Assembly (NCBI GenBank): GCA_026874595.1 | Contig: CM049306.1 | Coordinates: 79,882,142 to 79,946,141 of the forward strand | Direction: 5' to 3' | DNA from: Sipunculus nudus | Lineage: Eukaryota; Annelida; Sipuncula; Golfingiida; Sipunculidae | Length of the DNA: 64,000 bases | Part shown: piece after piece, positions 1 to 13,140 of the stretch | How the letters are laid out: each line of letters opens with the position of its first letter | How positions within the stretch are numbered: the stretch's first letter is position 1 | Position numbers and translations under genes: made by a program | Notes under the pieces: model-generated | Seen by the model: the letters and a program-made list of their open reading frames with translations, nothing else | Told to the model about the DNA's origin: nothing | Databases searched by the model: none

Positions 1-1900
1 TCCTTAAATTTGGCATACAGTTAGATTTCTCCAAAATCCCCTACCATGCCAAGAATTTGGTCACTAGGACTTAATTCCTTCGAGATATCAATGAAAAACG
101 TCATTTTTCCATTTAAAACCCATTGTTACACTTTAAGACTGCCTAATATCAAAACCACTGATCTGACTTTGATCATATATAATATACATATTTTTCTATA
201 CATTTGCTATGCACATGCCAGAAATGATGTCAGTATTGTGTATTTTTTTTAAGTTTTGGGCCCAAACATAATGCACTTTGTAAAAATCAAGAAATATATT
301 TACTCCCTTAACAAGGGCATTGCTGAAGCTAGAGATTTTATTGTCAGGGATGTAACATTATTTAATCAAGATTCAATTGAATACCCAAAATTAGTTCTGA
401 ATTTTTCAAATTTAATAAGTTATTAGTATAAATATAAAATTAGTACCTTAAATTTTGCCCAACTGTGACCATGGCACGTTTGTTTCCTGAGAGCACTGTT
501 GATATAATTTTCATATCATGCACACATAAAGATTTCAGCTTTTTAGTTTAGAAAGCAGAAAGAAATTGGCCAAATATTGTAGCTTTTATTAATGTTTTTA
601 TGAGACCCTGTCAGACTTTGGCTCTCTCCAGCCCCTCTTGAGTCACCTGTATGTTGACCTTGTTGACCTTTCATCAAATTATGCACGCTTGAGGTGAGAA
701 TCCAGGCAGCTTATGGCCAGCCACAGTTGATCCAGGTGTCCAACCCAACTCATCTAGTAGTTTTAACCAACAACATAACAATAAACAATAAGTTAATAAA
801 TTTTTCTTGTTTTTTAATAACAAATTAAAGAAAAATAGAAAAGGAATTTGTTAGTTTATAATAACAGGAAATTAACTTGCAGTTACTGATGATATAAGAA
901 TCTTGTATCGATGGGTAGAATGTCACATATTCCAAATAACACCATGCAGTCACCTATGGCATTTTTCAGTTCATTTTTAATGATAAAGAAGTAAATCATA
1001 TTATTCATTACTAATCATTAGGGATTATATGAAGGAAATTAATGATAGACAAAGATGCAGTTGATAATATTAATCTAGATTCCTACTGTGTCTAGTGTGT
1101 ACATTGATGTGAAATTAGTCCAAAATGAATTTTTTACAGTTATTTTTTAAAATAAATAAAAGCCATAAAACCAGGTGTTATGATCATTATTTAAATGTGT
1201 GAATTTTGTATATTCTGGATTCTCAAAATCATTGTTTGGTGAAAACTGAATAAATACCAGACATGGTGCAAATACTTTGTAATTGTATTTAAATACGAAT
1301 ATGATTATGTACTCCATTATAAAATTTCTTGCATAAAGAATGGGAATTCAGGTAAAAATGAAAGTATATGAATACTCGTGCAAATACTTTCAAAATGTAT
1401 TCATGAATGCATTCATGAATATATTCTTTAATATTATTTTAATAATCATATCAGTTATATTTCATTTTAAAAAATCATATGATTCTCTTATTATTTTTAA
1501 TAAAAATTATATTTGGGACAATATTTGTAATTTTTTAAATAAATAGTTACTCTTATATTATATGTTCTGCTTATAAGTTGTATGGCCAAGTCAAAGTCTG
1601 TGTGACAATAGCACTCCATTTGTTTATAAAATAAATGAAATCAATCCTCTTCCCTGTCTCCAAAGATACTATCAAAATCATACATAAGCTAAACACCCAC
1701 AACTCATAATACAGCTTATATTTATTACCACACAAAACCAGCATGTGCCTCATTTCTAAAAAATATTTTTTTATTTTTTATCATATATAACAGCTGAGCG
1801 TCGTGACCCATAGGTCCCTTGTTTTTCACTGTGAAGATTTGTTAGATTCCAAGAAAAGAAAATTGAGCGCTATATTACCGTCATATATAAGTTTCGAATA
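1..1900. other. AT-rich noncoding DNA, nothing recognised
   Basis: No exon, RNA gene or repeat boundary is recognisable here. Short open frames such as 46-252 and 1340-1546 have low-complexity translations with no family resemblance and no convincing splice context. Confidence 0.6.
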
Positions 1901-1904
1901 TGTA

Positions 1905-2130
1905 TTTAGGTGGAGCGCAGGGCTCAAAGCCGGGAGGTTGTGAGTTCAAATTTCTGCCGAGGAGTGCATGAGATGTGCGATTTTTCACGGTCGGCCGCCA
2001 CACTAGGTCAGCGCTCTGCAGGCTTAAAGGGGAGATTGTCCAACAGTCGAGTTCAACTTGCAAATGAGTGCACCTTTCGGAGGTTCCTTGGTGTTATGAC
2101 CCAGCAGTGGGGATGACACAGACCCAGGAT
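1905..2130 (+). repeat. tRNA-derived SINE-like fragment
   Basis: Positions 1906-1921 resemble a pol III A box (TTAGGTGGAGCGCAGG). At 1940-1955 a degenerate B box (GAGTTCAAATT) follows at the spacing found in a tRNA, with GGGCTCAAAGCC between them. The segment is more GC-rich than its surroundings. This is the usual head of a tRNA-derived SINE. No clear 3' tail or target duplication is visible, so the 3' limit is approximate. A genuine tRNA is unlikely because no full cloverleaf with an acceptor stem can be drawn. Confidence 0.45.
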
Positions 2131-2956
2131 TCGCAGGAGTAGTAAAGCTTTGTTGACACCAGGATTATCGCGTGCAAGCCCCTGTACTATAGTCTGAAAC
2201 CGGAATTCTTAGTTAAACAATCATTAGCAAATAGAGGCGGTTACTTCCACCAAAAATCTAAAAAAAAAAATGTATTTAAAAGATCCTTCAGGATTTCATC
2301 ATTAGTGAAGTTAGACGTGCTATAAAAACGTACTAGCTGATAAACCCGGTAAGGTCCAGGGGTCCGGACCTCCCTCCACCTTTTTCGGCCGCCGCAACCT
2401 TTTTTTTAATGGTTTTAGACAAATTTGTCTAGACCCTTCTTTTCCGGATCTTCGGACCTCTTTTTAGGTTTTTTAGTCATTAAATATTGTATTTAAGGTG
2501 GGAAACCACTCAAAGTAAGCAATAATGTGTTTACGGACTATAAACTTAAGTATTGAAAGTGGAAAAAGAAACATTTAAAGTAAGAAAACAGAGTTCAATT
2601 GATGAAATCTTGATGCAATGCGTGGCTGGGCCGTTACCACCTCATTATGGTCCGGGTATAATGTCCTTGTTGACTATATGTCACGTTCTCTACACAAATG
2701 GTCTGTCTATGATTGTCAAGGATAAACATCCTGCTCACATTCATACACACAGCATGCTTTTACGCCGAAAACCTGAGGAGTGTAAATAACCAAAACTAAG
2801 TAAATGGCGCAAATATAGAGTATGCATTGACAACATCCATGCCAAATATATAACAAACAGAAGGTATTTGTCCGTGTGATATATTTTATATGTTTATTAA
2901 CCTGTGGATCTACTTTGCGGTGTAATGTCCGTGGTCATGACGCGTTATTATTAAAA
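2131..2956. other. Intergenic, nothing recognised
   Basis: An open frame at 2553-2789 (78 aa) has no recognisable domain. The segment around 2340-2470 is rich in GGTCC/GGACC words but has no clear element ends. Confidence 0.5.
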
Positions 2957-2959
2957 TAA

Positions 2960-3267
2960 GGCCAAAATAAAAAAAAGGTATGGTTCTCAGGCACTTTTTT
3001 TTATTTTAAATTTTTTGGTATGTTTCAATAAAAATGTCAAATGATAAGGGAAAAGCATGAAAATAACTGTTTTATTTTACTAAATAAGTAAAAGCACTAC
3101 AAAACAAAGGAAATTGTATGGTTTTATCTTCTTGAAAGAAATGTCGGAGAGGCAGCAGCTCAAAATTGGAAAGTTTTTATTGAAAATTAAAATAAAAATT
3201 TTTGATGCGGGGGTTTAAAATTGATGCGGGGGGTGCCTGAGAACCATACCTTTAATTTTTTTTGGCC
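2960..3267. mobile_element. PIF/Harbinger-like MITE, copy 1
   Basis: A 308-bp element with terminal inverted repeats of about 33 bp. The left end starts GGCCAAAATAAAAAAAAGG and continues into GGTATGGTTCTCAGGC (2977-2992). The right end carries the complement GCCTGAGAACCATACC (3235-3250) and closes with GGCC. It is flanked by the trinucleotide TAA on both sides (2957-2959 and 3268-3270). Known PIF/Harbinger elements make 3-bp TWA duplications and have G-rich termini, which fits. It has no coding capacity, so it would be non-autonomous. A second copy lies at 10008-10321. Confidence 0.75.
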
Positions 3268-3511
3268 TAAACAGTAACTTGTGCACATGCTTCCTTGGAT
3301 AGTTTTTAGTGATACAACTGTTTCCATGATTGTTGAAGATGTAAATGTAAGGTGATAATGTAGCCACTTTTGTTGTGGTCATTTCAACATTATGCAAAAT
3401 GATTACCTGGACGAATCAGGGGATTAACCATCATTGCTTGCTGACATAAGGAATGAATGCCAAAGGATGGAGACTTTACTGACTATACACATGGGTCAGT
3501 GAGTGGGTCAA

Positions 3512-3714
3512 CAGGCGCGGAACCAGGGGTTTTTGCAGGGAGGAGTCAACCGTACGGGTGTCATGCACAAAGATTGTCTTAAAAAACGTCGTTGGTCAAG
3601 AGCAAGGGGGGGGGGATCTCAACTCCCAAAACCCCACGTCATGCATAAGATTTGTCTGAAAAAAAGGTTGTTGGTTGAGAGCAAAACCCCCTCTCCACTC
3701 CGGGTCCGCGCCTG
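3512..3714. mobile_element. 203-bp TIR element (CAGGCGCGGA ends)
   Basis: The left end reads CAGGCGCGGAACCAGGGG and the right end ends in TCCGCGCCTG, a perfect 10-bp inverted terminus. GTCAA flanks both sides (3507-3511 and 3715-3719). The CAGG start is hAT-like, but the clean duplication is only 5 bp rather than 8. Internally, two similar halves follow each other, each beginning GTCATGCA and containing a GTTGGT..GAGAGCAA-type block, so the element contains a short internal duplication. Confidence 0.6.
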
Positions 3715-3719
3715 GTCAA

Positions 3720-6160
3720 CATGCGTAACTCCGTCACTGACAGAAGGGGTATTCTTATACACAATAGACCTTAACCCTGCGCTGTAGGTGCAGGCATTCC
3801 GGTCTTTGCCGAAGGCAGTTCGGCTGTTTTCGGTGGTAACCTCCACGCAATTTAATAACCATTAACCAATAACAAAAATCACTCAAAATGATGTACATTT
3901 AATATTATTTATTTTCATATCAGCGAGTTCACTGCGGGAACAATAACCTTTAGAATGAGGTTTAGCACAGTGTCATACTCAACGCGGTTTCAGAGAACAT
4001 TGAGGACAAAAGGGGACAGAATTCCTATGATAAGTGTTAGATTTTCGGTACTAGCCTTATACCATAAATTCAAACCTGCGACGGCAGCATTGGCATTATA
4101 CTCTTTATTCGCAAAATGGCAGCCCTCATGAGTGGTTCCGAAATTATGCGAGGTCAGGGTTTGATAAGAGCACGAAAATAGGATGGAAAGGTACCCCGGG
4201 TCATTCTCAAGGTGGGAATCAATCTGCAGAGAGAGTTATATTCCAAGTAGAATCAGGGGGAACGCTATAGAGATGACCGCGCCCTCATCCGCAATTACAG
4301 TAGGATTTATAACTAAACACATCACGACGTAAAGGAAAAATTAGAGTAAAAGAAGAATTTAGGATTATAAATGACTTTTTCTAACAATTTTAAGTTCACA
4401 GTTAATAAATGATACCATTTCTTATTAAGTTTAACGGCAGTCTTGAATTTTCATTGCTGAATATTCATTTTAAGAGAGTTTCAGTTAAATATAATAAATT
4501 AAGTAGATTTTATTATCTTAATAATACGATATGACCGCAAAAGCCCTTTCAGAAGCAATGGAAAGTATGCTGTTAAATGTTAATATTCAGTTTGGAACGT
4601 AACATATAAGATTATCCAAACCAAGTTGTTGTATCCACAGAACTATGAAAGATAGAAAAAGACATGAACAAATACCTCAGGTCAAGTTCCAATCTTACGA
4701 ATCAGGTGACTGTTGCATTACATGTAATCACATTGAAATGAAAGTGGTAATAATATATACAGATATGTATTAAAAATGCAGTCTGTACACTGGCATACAT
4801 GCAGTCATGTACATGTATCATTTTGCCATGCAGTGGTTTTATAAGTATTTACTTACTAACATTTTCTGTCTCACAATAAGTCTTTCATTTACACATGCTG
4901 CTAAATGTAAATATATGCCTGGTCATCCAAATTTAGTATACTTTCAAAATCATAATCGTGAGGTTGTAACAACTCTTCTTTATCAATTCATATTGGTATT
5001 CAATTATTTAAAGGACATTCTGACATTCATTGAATCGTCATGAGGGCTCTATACAATATCGTATTTGGGAGGTAAATAGTATATCCATTGTATACTGTCT
5101 CTACCTTAAGCTTCCTTTCCTCTTATCCGGAAACCGATACCGGGCCTGGATACTGTTAAATTTGCGGTTGATTTAAGAAATGCGGTTTTAATTATATAAT
5201 ACATGATATGAATCGACATTACATATGATATCGTAATAATTTGAAATACATATGGTGCTGGTATTAGATATGGCATTGTACGAATTAAAGTCTTTCATTA
5301 TACCCTGGCATAGTGCCCACTCGAGCCGGATCCGGGGTTTGCTGCTGTTGAATAAAAACTATTCTTTTATCCGGCATATCAGGTTTACATCATGAAATAT
5401 AATGTTCTCTCCAAGAAATATAATAATATCCTTAAAGATTTCATTCTTAAGCACGTTCCTTACGACTATACACTGTAGAAATGAACTTGCACAGGATGCA
5501 ATCAGTGGCGCGAAGTAAACATAAATACAGTATCGGTGTGGTACTTTTAGTTATTCGACATTGTGAAAGATATATAAGTGTGATCATTTGTTATTCATGA
5601 TATGCCTCCTCCCTTGATTGCAAAATTTCGTACATTCTTGGCAGTATCTTCGGTTGTATATATGTAAGAGAACGTGTAGTAATCCATTCATGATATGACC
5701 GGGATATAAGAAATATATTTTAATATTTAATACATATGGCATATACGTAAATAGAAAATATGATAATACGTTAATAAATATGAACTAAAATCATAATAAC
5801 AGTACCCTCTTGATAACAAAACTTTGTAATACAGCAAATATCTAGTTCCGGAGTATATATTACGTTGGGGAATATTAGGGCGCGTTCTTCACCAGAGAGT
5901 TCTTCCGTCCTCTACTTGGAAGACACATGTCTAATGGCCACCAAACGCTCCCCACAGATTCCCACATTGAGACTTATTCATACCGTGGCCTATAAGAAAT
6001 TTCGAAATCACTCAATGGGACTGCTACTTTACGTACAGACTAAAACCATTTCCCCTCTCCTAAAACAGCCGCTTTGCAGTGGGAGGATATTACGTGCACA
6101 ATTTCATGGATTCCATGCGAAACATTTTGAAACAATGGCGCTCTCTCTTTCGCACTTTCT
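3720..6160. other. Intergenic, nothing recognised
   Basis: This is AT-rich sequence. The open frames at 4807-5043 and 5865-6356 have no family resemblance, and the second runs straight into the (CTAT)n/(AT)n array. No RNA gene or element ends were seen. Confidence 0.5.
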
Positions 6161-6169
6161 CTGTCTCTT

Positions 6170-6184
6170 TCTCTATCTATCTAG

Positions 6185-6260
<76 letters not shown>
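6170..6260. repeat. (CTAT)n followed by (AT)n microsatellite
   Basis: CT-rich sequence passes into CTAT repeats and then a run of uninterrupted AT dinucleotides up to 6260. It directly abuts the left end of the hAT-like element. Confidence 0.9.
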
Positions 6261-6264
<4 letters not shown>

Positions 6265-8353
6265 CAGGGGTAATCGTAATCAGTAATCGTAATCAATTAC
6301 AATCGATTGCATTTTTTAAAGTAATCGTAATCGTAATCGATCACATTAATTTATAAAAAGGAAAGTAATTGTAATCGTAATCAATTAATCTCCTAAGGTA
6401 AACGTTATCATGATGATTAGATATGAATACATTGATTACTTTTGTATTTTCAAATTTTAAACAGCTAATGTTTCCTTAAACACTTATCTTTCCTGTTTAA
6501 CACTGATAAAAAAATCATTAAAAGTGAAGTATGCAGCTATTGTAACTCCTGACAGCCATCAATTCATACCAAGGTAGTAGATATATCTAACGGAAGCTAG
6601 ATGGATTGTTTGTGTGAGCAAATGTGTGTGAGCAGATAAAATAAGAGAGGAATAAATAAAATTAGCATTTTAAATTTAATTTCTATCATATTTAGTATGG
6701 TCATCATAACTTTATCAAAGACCATGGTGAAGTGCTAACTATAATAGCTGTTAGCTATACTATCTTGTGTAAATCTGCAAAAATGAGCAGTTATAGTAAG
6801 CCAGGTAATATTCACCTGCCAGTTACCTCCTGAGCAAATCACCTCATTTGTATATGAGCAAAGACTATAAACCTAGTCATGATTAATTGTCCACACATAA
6901 CCATAAACAGATACCTTTGTACAACATCTTGAACACACTAACAAATGTTCAGTAGCTTACATGGCTAAATGCATAAAAAACATATCATACCTTATCATAC
7001 CCTAAATGGTCAGATTTTTCATTTTAATGGGGAAAATAAACTGACGCGGCCCTATGTCTTCCCATGTACATGCAGCTATACTGAAATATAAAACGAAATG
7101 GATAAAAGGATCCATTTCTATAAAGTATGTGTGCCCAGAGCCACTAGCTGCTCTAGCTGGAGGACATTATTGGCTGACAACATTTCACACCATATATTTT
7201 ACAAAGATATGGTCAGTGGTCAGGCTAATCCTGTTAAGTAATGCTACGCTAATTAGCTGAAAAGGGTTTGGTACTTCTATGGAGATAGAATTTGATTCTC
7301 CATGGAACTACAAGGGGAGTCCAGCTTTTATCCAGGTGTACACAGAGATAGATATCGAAAGAGCATGTTTTTTTTTGTAACATGCAGTATTTGCCCATGT
7401 AGAGCTCTTTACCAGCCATTGGTCTTTGGCAGATCCATGAGGAGAACACCTCAGGCTTTGTGGGTTATGTAAAGCTATATCCAGCTGGTGACAAAGGCAG
7501 ATGCAGCCCCTGTAGTGGCTTCAATTAGGTCACAGGTAATCATGTTGGTGCTCTACTCTGGGCCATGTTATGTAATATGAGAAACTGGCCACAAGTATAA
7601 GCCCACAGTACTGAACAGTCTAAACATACAACATTATGGCCAGGTACATTCGTGCAACATCATGTCCAGTGGGGACTGCAAACCCGAATCTGTCTAAAAG
7701 ATTAGAGAATTAAGATTTCACTAGCTCAACACTTTTATATATAGTAATATAGTAAATTCTCTTCTGAAATTGGAATAATCGGAGAAAAATGGACAGACAT
7801 TATATTCTGGTTTGAAAGGGGATCACTGTTACTACAACCATATTTTTGGTTTGCAGAAACCCAAATTTTAATCATGAACCCGCCCTGCCCCGCATATGCC
7901 AGCTTTTACCCCGGACCCGCCCCCACCCCGCAGATGAATTTTTTTAGACCCACCCTGCGAAAATCATGAAATCAAGACTTAAAATGTTTATAAAGTGCAA
8001 AAAGCATTTGAAATGATATAAATCTTTTTCAAGTTATTCTTCAGACTATTTATCAATCTCATATCTTGATGAGACTAAGTACTGGATCTGTATTCTCTGT
8101 TAATTTTCTTTTCTGTGATGCATTTGCACGAATAAAGGTTATAGAATACAATTTTAGAGTAACCTTTTGACAATATTAAGGTTTGTAATCGTGGCTGTAA
8201 TCATGATTATCATAAAGTAATCGTAATCGCAATCGATTACATGAACTAAATTAAGTTAATCGTAATTGTAATCGTAATCGTTTATTTCCATAGTAATCGT
8301 AATCGTTATCGTAATCGATTACATATATCAAGTAATCACCCTATGTCTGATAT
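6257..8353. mobile_element. hAT-like element with GTAATCG subterminal repeats
   Basis: The 2.1-kb segment begins ATATCAGACAGGGGTAATC and ends TGTCTGATAT. The reverse complement of the right end reads ATATCAGACATAGGGTGATTAC, so the ends are inverted. Dense copies of GTAATCG and its complement CGATTAC occupy both subterminal regions (6270-6385 and about 8185-8335). hAT elements characteristically have CAGGG-type termini and repeated subterminal transposase-binding motifs, so hAT is the best assignment. Both ends abut (AT)n tracts, suggesting insertion in a microsatellite. No transposase is recognisable. The interior holds unidentified DNA, including a CCCGCCC-rich stretch at 7880-7970. Confidence 0.6.
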
Positions 8354-8359
8354 ATTAAG

Positions 8360-8363
<4 letters not shown>

Positions 8364-8420
<57 letters not shown>
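8364..8420. repeat. (AT)n microsatellite
   Basis: An almost uninterrupted TA dinucleotide run immediately right of the hAT-like element. It may be the other half of the array at 6215-6260. Confidence 0.9.
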
Positions 8421-9134
<714 letters not shown>

Positions 9135-10007
9135 CTATATAACATCTATGTCAGAAAATGTATATGATCGAACTGTATTAATGTGGCACGTTTAACGCAC
9201 GAGTTATCGTTTATCGTTCAAACAAAACACCTGAAACCAATCCTGTCTCGCTGTATTGCAATCGATGATGGGCTTGCTGTGAATAGCTAACAGCCTGCGA
9301 TCCCCCGGTCCGGTGACAGTGAGTGCGGAACGACTGGTCAAATAATTCCTGTTTTAATGCCTTGCCCTCGGGCTATTTACCCATTGGACAATCATCAATC
9401 TGGCACTTTGGATAAGTGCAGATCCGTGGATACTCATTGTGGACAATTAATCTGATGCCAACAGGAAACGCAGGTGGCTGAGAAGAAAGGGAGGACTATC
9501 CATTGGTATGGGTACAGGCACCTGATACAGGTAGGCGCTTTTTAATAGTACAATATAATGTGATACAGATACCTGGAACAGGTAGGTACTTTTAAATAGT
9601 AAAATATAACGTGTTGCTAAATATCAGCAAATAATTGTTTCTAATGGAGGAACATTTATGGCATGTTATTGGAATTACGTATCAATTACCCGGAGGTTAG
9701 GCAGTAATAAATTCAACACAACTGAAACTTTAATATGTATTCGTATAAAATATAAAGAGAGCACATCGCGAAAGAGAAGTTAGAACATTCTTATGTTTCC
9801 TTTTCCCTGGCAAATGAAAAATGAATTGTCTAGTAATAAATTCCAACGAACTTTCTCGTGTGTATATGTTTTCGCCATTTTTGTTTATCGTATGAAAAAA
9901 TGCTGAAGTATGAAATAGAAGAAGTGGAGGAAACCAATATTTAAAATCAACGTTAAATACAATAGTCTGCGAAATATCCTTGGATGAGAATGAAAATTGA
10001 AATATAA
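9135..10007. other. Intergenic; 43-bp imperfect repeat pair at 9520-9612
   Basis: The segment 9170-9530 is less AT-rich than its surroundings. At 9520-9562 and 9570-9612 two similar 43-bp units each contain ACAGGTAGG, which resembles a splice donor. No open frame supports a coding exon. The rest shows nothing recognisable. Confidence 0.4.
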
Positions 10008-10321
10008 GGCCAGAAAAAAGGTATGGTTCTCAGGCTCTTTTTTTCAGAAATCAGTGCGGGCAGGCGGTTTTTTTATTTCATTTTTTTGTATGTTTTAATA
10101 AAAATGTATAATGATCAAGGGAAAGCATAATAATAACATTTTTTTTTCTTAATACGTAAAAAGCACTACATTACAAAGGAAACTTATCAAAATTGTATAT
10201 TTTAATTTCTTGAAAGATGAAAATCAAAATGAAAATTTTTGATGCGGGGGAGGGGGGGGGGGGGGGTGTTAAAATTGACGCGCGCGGTGCCTGAGAACCA
10301 CACCTTTTTTTTATTTTTGCC
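10008..10321. mobile_element. PIF/Harbinger-like MITE, copy 2
   Basis: Same family as 2960-3267. TAA (10005-10007) precedes GGCCAGAAAAAAGG and GGTATGGTTCTCAGGC. The right end is GCCTGAGAACCACACC followed by a T-rich stretch and GCC. Internal sequence, including the AAAGCACTAC block and TTTTTGATGCGGGGG, is clearly shared with copy 1. The right duplication is blurred (AATAA in place of TAA). A poly-G run of about 20 bases lies inside this copy. It has no coding capacity. Confidence 0.7.
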
Positions 10322-13140
10322 AATAAAGTAATCTGCAACTTAATATGGCTTGCATTAGCATGGGACTTGTTTGCTGAGAAAATGTGAAGAGAACAATCCA
10401 CCGAAGTACGGACAGGAGCCCCCCCCCCCCCCCCTTCCTCCGCCCACCCAATTCTAGTCAAAAGCACGGCTCATAAAATTGAGGAAAGTAGCCCAAAACC
10501 TAGAACATAAACATTTTCTTCATTTAATTTTCCACCTTATAAAACGGTATGTATAGCTTTTGGTTATGATAGTAAGTTTTGATCAATTTTCAACACTATA
10601 TGTAATCAAAATTTACAATTGATTTGAACATTCAAGACAATTCTATAGGCTAACATTAACTATAAGGCCATTGAGGCAAGCCATACCATATTTTTTATCA
10701 TGATATGTAAAATTGACAAAATATTGAGGTAGATATGAAGAAACTAGGAAGTGTAAGAAGTGAAGATAATTTCAGTGGCTATATACAAAATTAAAAATTG
10801 AGTTATATTCCTCTAAAATGATACTTGGTCCCCATCCCCCTGACCAACCCCTCTTAAATGAGGCCGATGATTAGCACTGATTATTTTAAGGGTGATATTA
10901 ACTGGCCCAGTCGGTAAGGTTTCAGTGTTGGTGTATGCAGAAATTAGGACAGGTACTGCATTCTGACGACAAATTATATAACGTATTCTTAGAACGTGGT
11001 ATTTGTCCCGCTTCACTGAAGTTTAAGACTCAGCTACGTCTATCGGGGCATGGGAATAAGTTTTATTGTTTTTTTTTCATATTTTAGTGGCAGTTCTATG
11101 TTCAGGTCTAAGGTTAACAGACAGGGCCGTTTTGATATCCCTCTGGGACAATGGAAAAAGGAATATGCTGGGGCCCTACCCTCTGCATATCTACTCAGAT
11201 ACTTCCCCGCACTACTCAGGAATGAAGACATCTTTGCACCTTCATGTAACCCAATCAAACTGCCTGAACGCTTCTGCTCAACAGCGTCGACTAGGCGAAA
11301 GCTAATTTTAGACATCATGTATTAAATTTAGAATAGTTAATCGACTTGTTTTTGCAGCAATTCTTTCAAGTCGTTTGACGCCAGCCGACTTTTCGCAAGT
11401 CCAGCCAGACCATAAAGTCGGCTTACCAAATGAAATCCAAGCCAAGTTTTTTTTTCCCAGGGCATCGACAATTGAGTGGCTGACAGGGTTCCTGGCTCAA
11501 GAACTGAAACGTGACTGCTACAAAAGAATCGCGATCAGCTTTGCTGATTGACTCTTATGACACCTTTCCTTGGCGTCTAATAGCTGACCTTAATCATTGA
11601 ACGAAAATGTAATATATAAATGGGTCCTCCAAGTGGTGGGTATAAAAAGCGATCTTCAATTTACCACTATAATGGAGGCGCTTAGCGAAGCTAGAAGTAT
11701 TTGCATTATCGTCATCTGTCCTTGGGTTCCCACGGGTATAGATGTTTTGAGTGTACCGACTCTGCCGGACGTTCCTCTCAATATTTTGGGTACCACAGGC
11801 ATTGATGTTCAATGATAATATATATAAGTACAAAAATCTTTATTAGCTATAGTAAAGAAAAATAAAAAAGTAAGTCTGACGATACACTTTTTTATGTGTC
11901 AGTCTGGACCAAATCATCCGCTTTGAATCAGTGCAAACTCTTACTAGCTTAGAAATCATGTCAGCCATCAGTGGAATCCCCTGATACAGTCCTTAAGATC
12001 ATGTCATATTTTGCCTTATGTTATTGTAGATTTTCATTATGTGTTCTTAAGAATTGGCTTGTCAAATGTGCATGTCTGGCAGAATGACGTCACTTCCTGT
12101 GATGTCGCGTTGCTGTCGGGGAACCTGGTTTTCCGATTATTATGTATAATAAGCCTAAATTGTTTATTTTATGTTGTATGATGTGTATGTGACACAGAGG
12201 TTAAAATCCAGGGGAGTTTTGAATTCTGCGTGAATCGGCTCTGAACTTTAATATCATTATGACATTTTGATAATATTCCCTAAAGAAAGAGACAATTTTT
12301 TAACCAGGATAAAATTGAGAATAGGTGAAAAAATATAAAGGATTTCACACACTTTTTACTCAACAATCATTTGTGCGAAATGCATGGTTATTATACTCCA
12401 GTATCTTATTTATCATGTGTGAAATGCAGAAATTCTGTCTTGGTAATACATCTCTTATTATTACTATCTGTGTTTTGTTGTTGTAAAATAAACAATTTTG
12501 AATTATATTTTCATGATATTTTTCTCTCAGTAGTTGTGTAATAACTTGCATACACAGTGTAAGTGTGTGTGTGGGGGGGGGGGGGGGGGGTTCCCCTGAC
12601 TACTAATAAACTGAGAGTGAGACTGTGAGACTGCCATTGTTTCTCCTGAGATGTCCATATTTAAAATACAGCTGCTCCTCGCTGCATGTAATTGTACAGA
12701 AAAATAAATGACGAAAAAATGAAAGTATACCATCCCAATGTTTTCTTATCTTTCCATTAACTTACCAGTTACTAGTTCTGATAGATATTACTGAGCTAAC
12801 ATGGTCCTTTCTTGTATTTAGGGGATCTCTGTCTGTCAGTCGCCAATATAACATTCAACTTGACCAATGCAAGACTGCAAATGGCTAAGGTTTATGTTAT
12901 TTTTTCAAAACAGTCGAAATAGTCATGCAAAATAGTAATATGTGTACAGGCCCGTTTGATGCATCGTACTTTTCTCCAAACAAATTAATGAAAACAGACT
13001 CATCTGTCATGACGCTGAGCTTTATTGACATACAAATGATACATGTATAGATATGATATGATCTGGTGATCATTTTTATGTTAAGGAACCTTGAACAATG
13101 GGTAGACTTCAGAGTGCTCATGATCATTATTTTTGCGTAT
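10322..13140. other. Intergenic, nothing recognised; poly-C and poly-G tracts
   Basis: Contains a C tract near 10420-10433 and a G tract near 12571-12590. Overlapping open frames on both strands at 11040-11325 (92 and 91 aa) do not resemble any family I know. No splice-linked exons or RNA genes were found. Confidence 0.5.

Noticed and set aside
11040-11325. Overlapping 92- and 91-aa frames on opposite strands
   Set aside because: No family resemblance on either strand and no flanking exon signals with supporting context.
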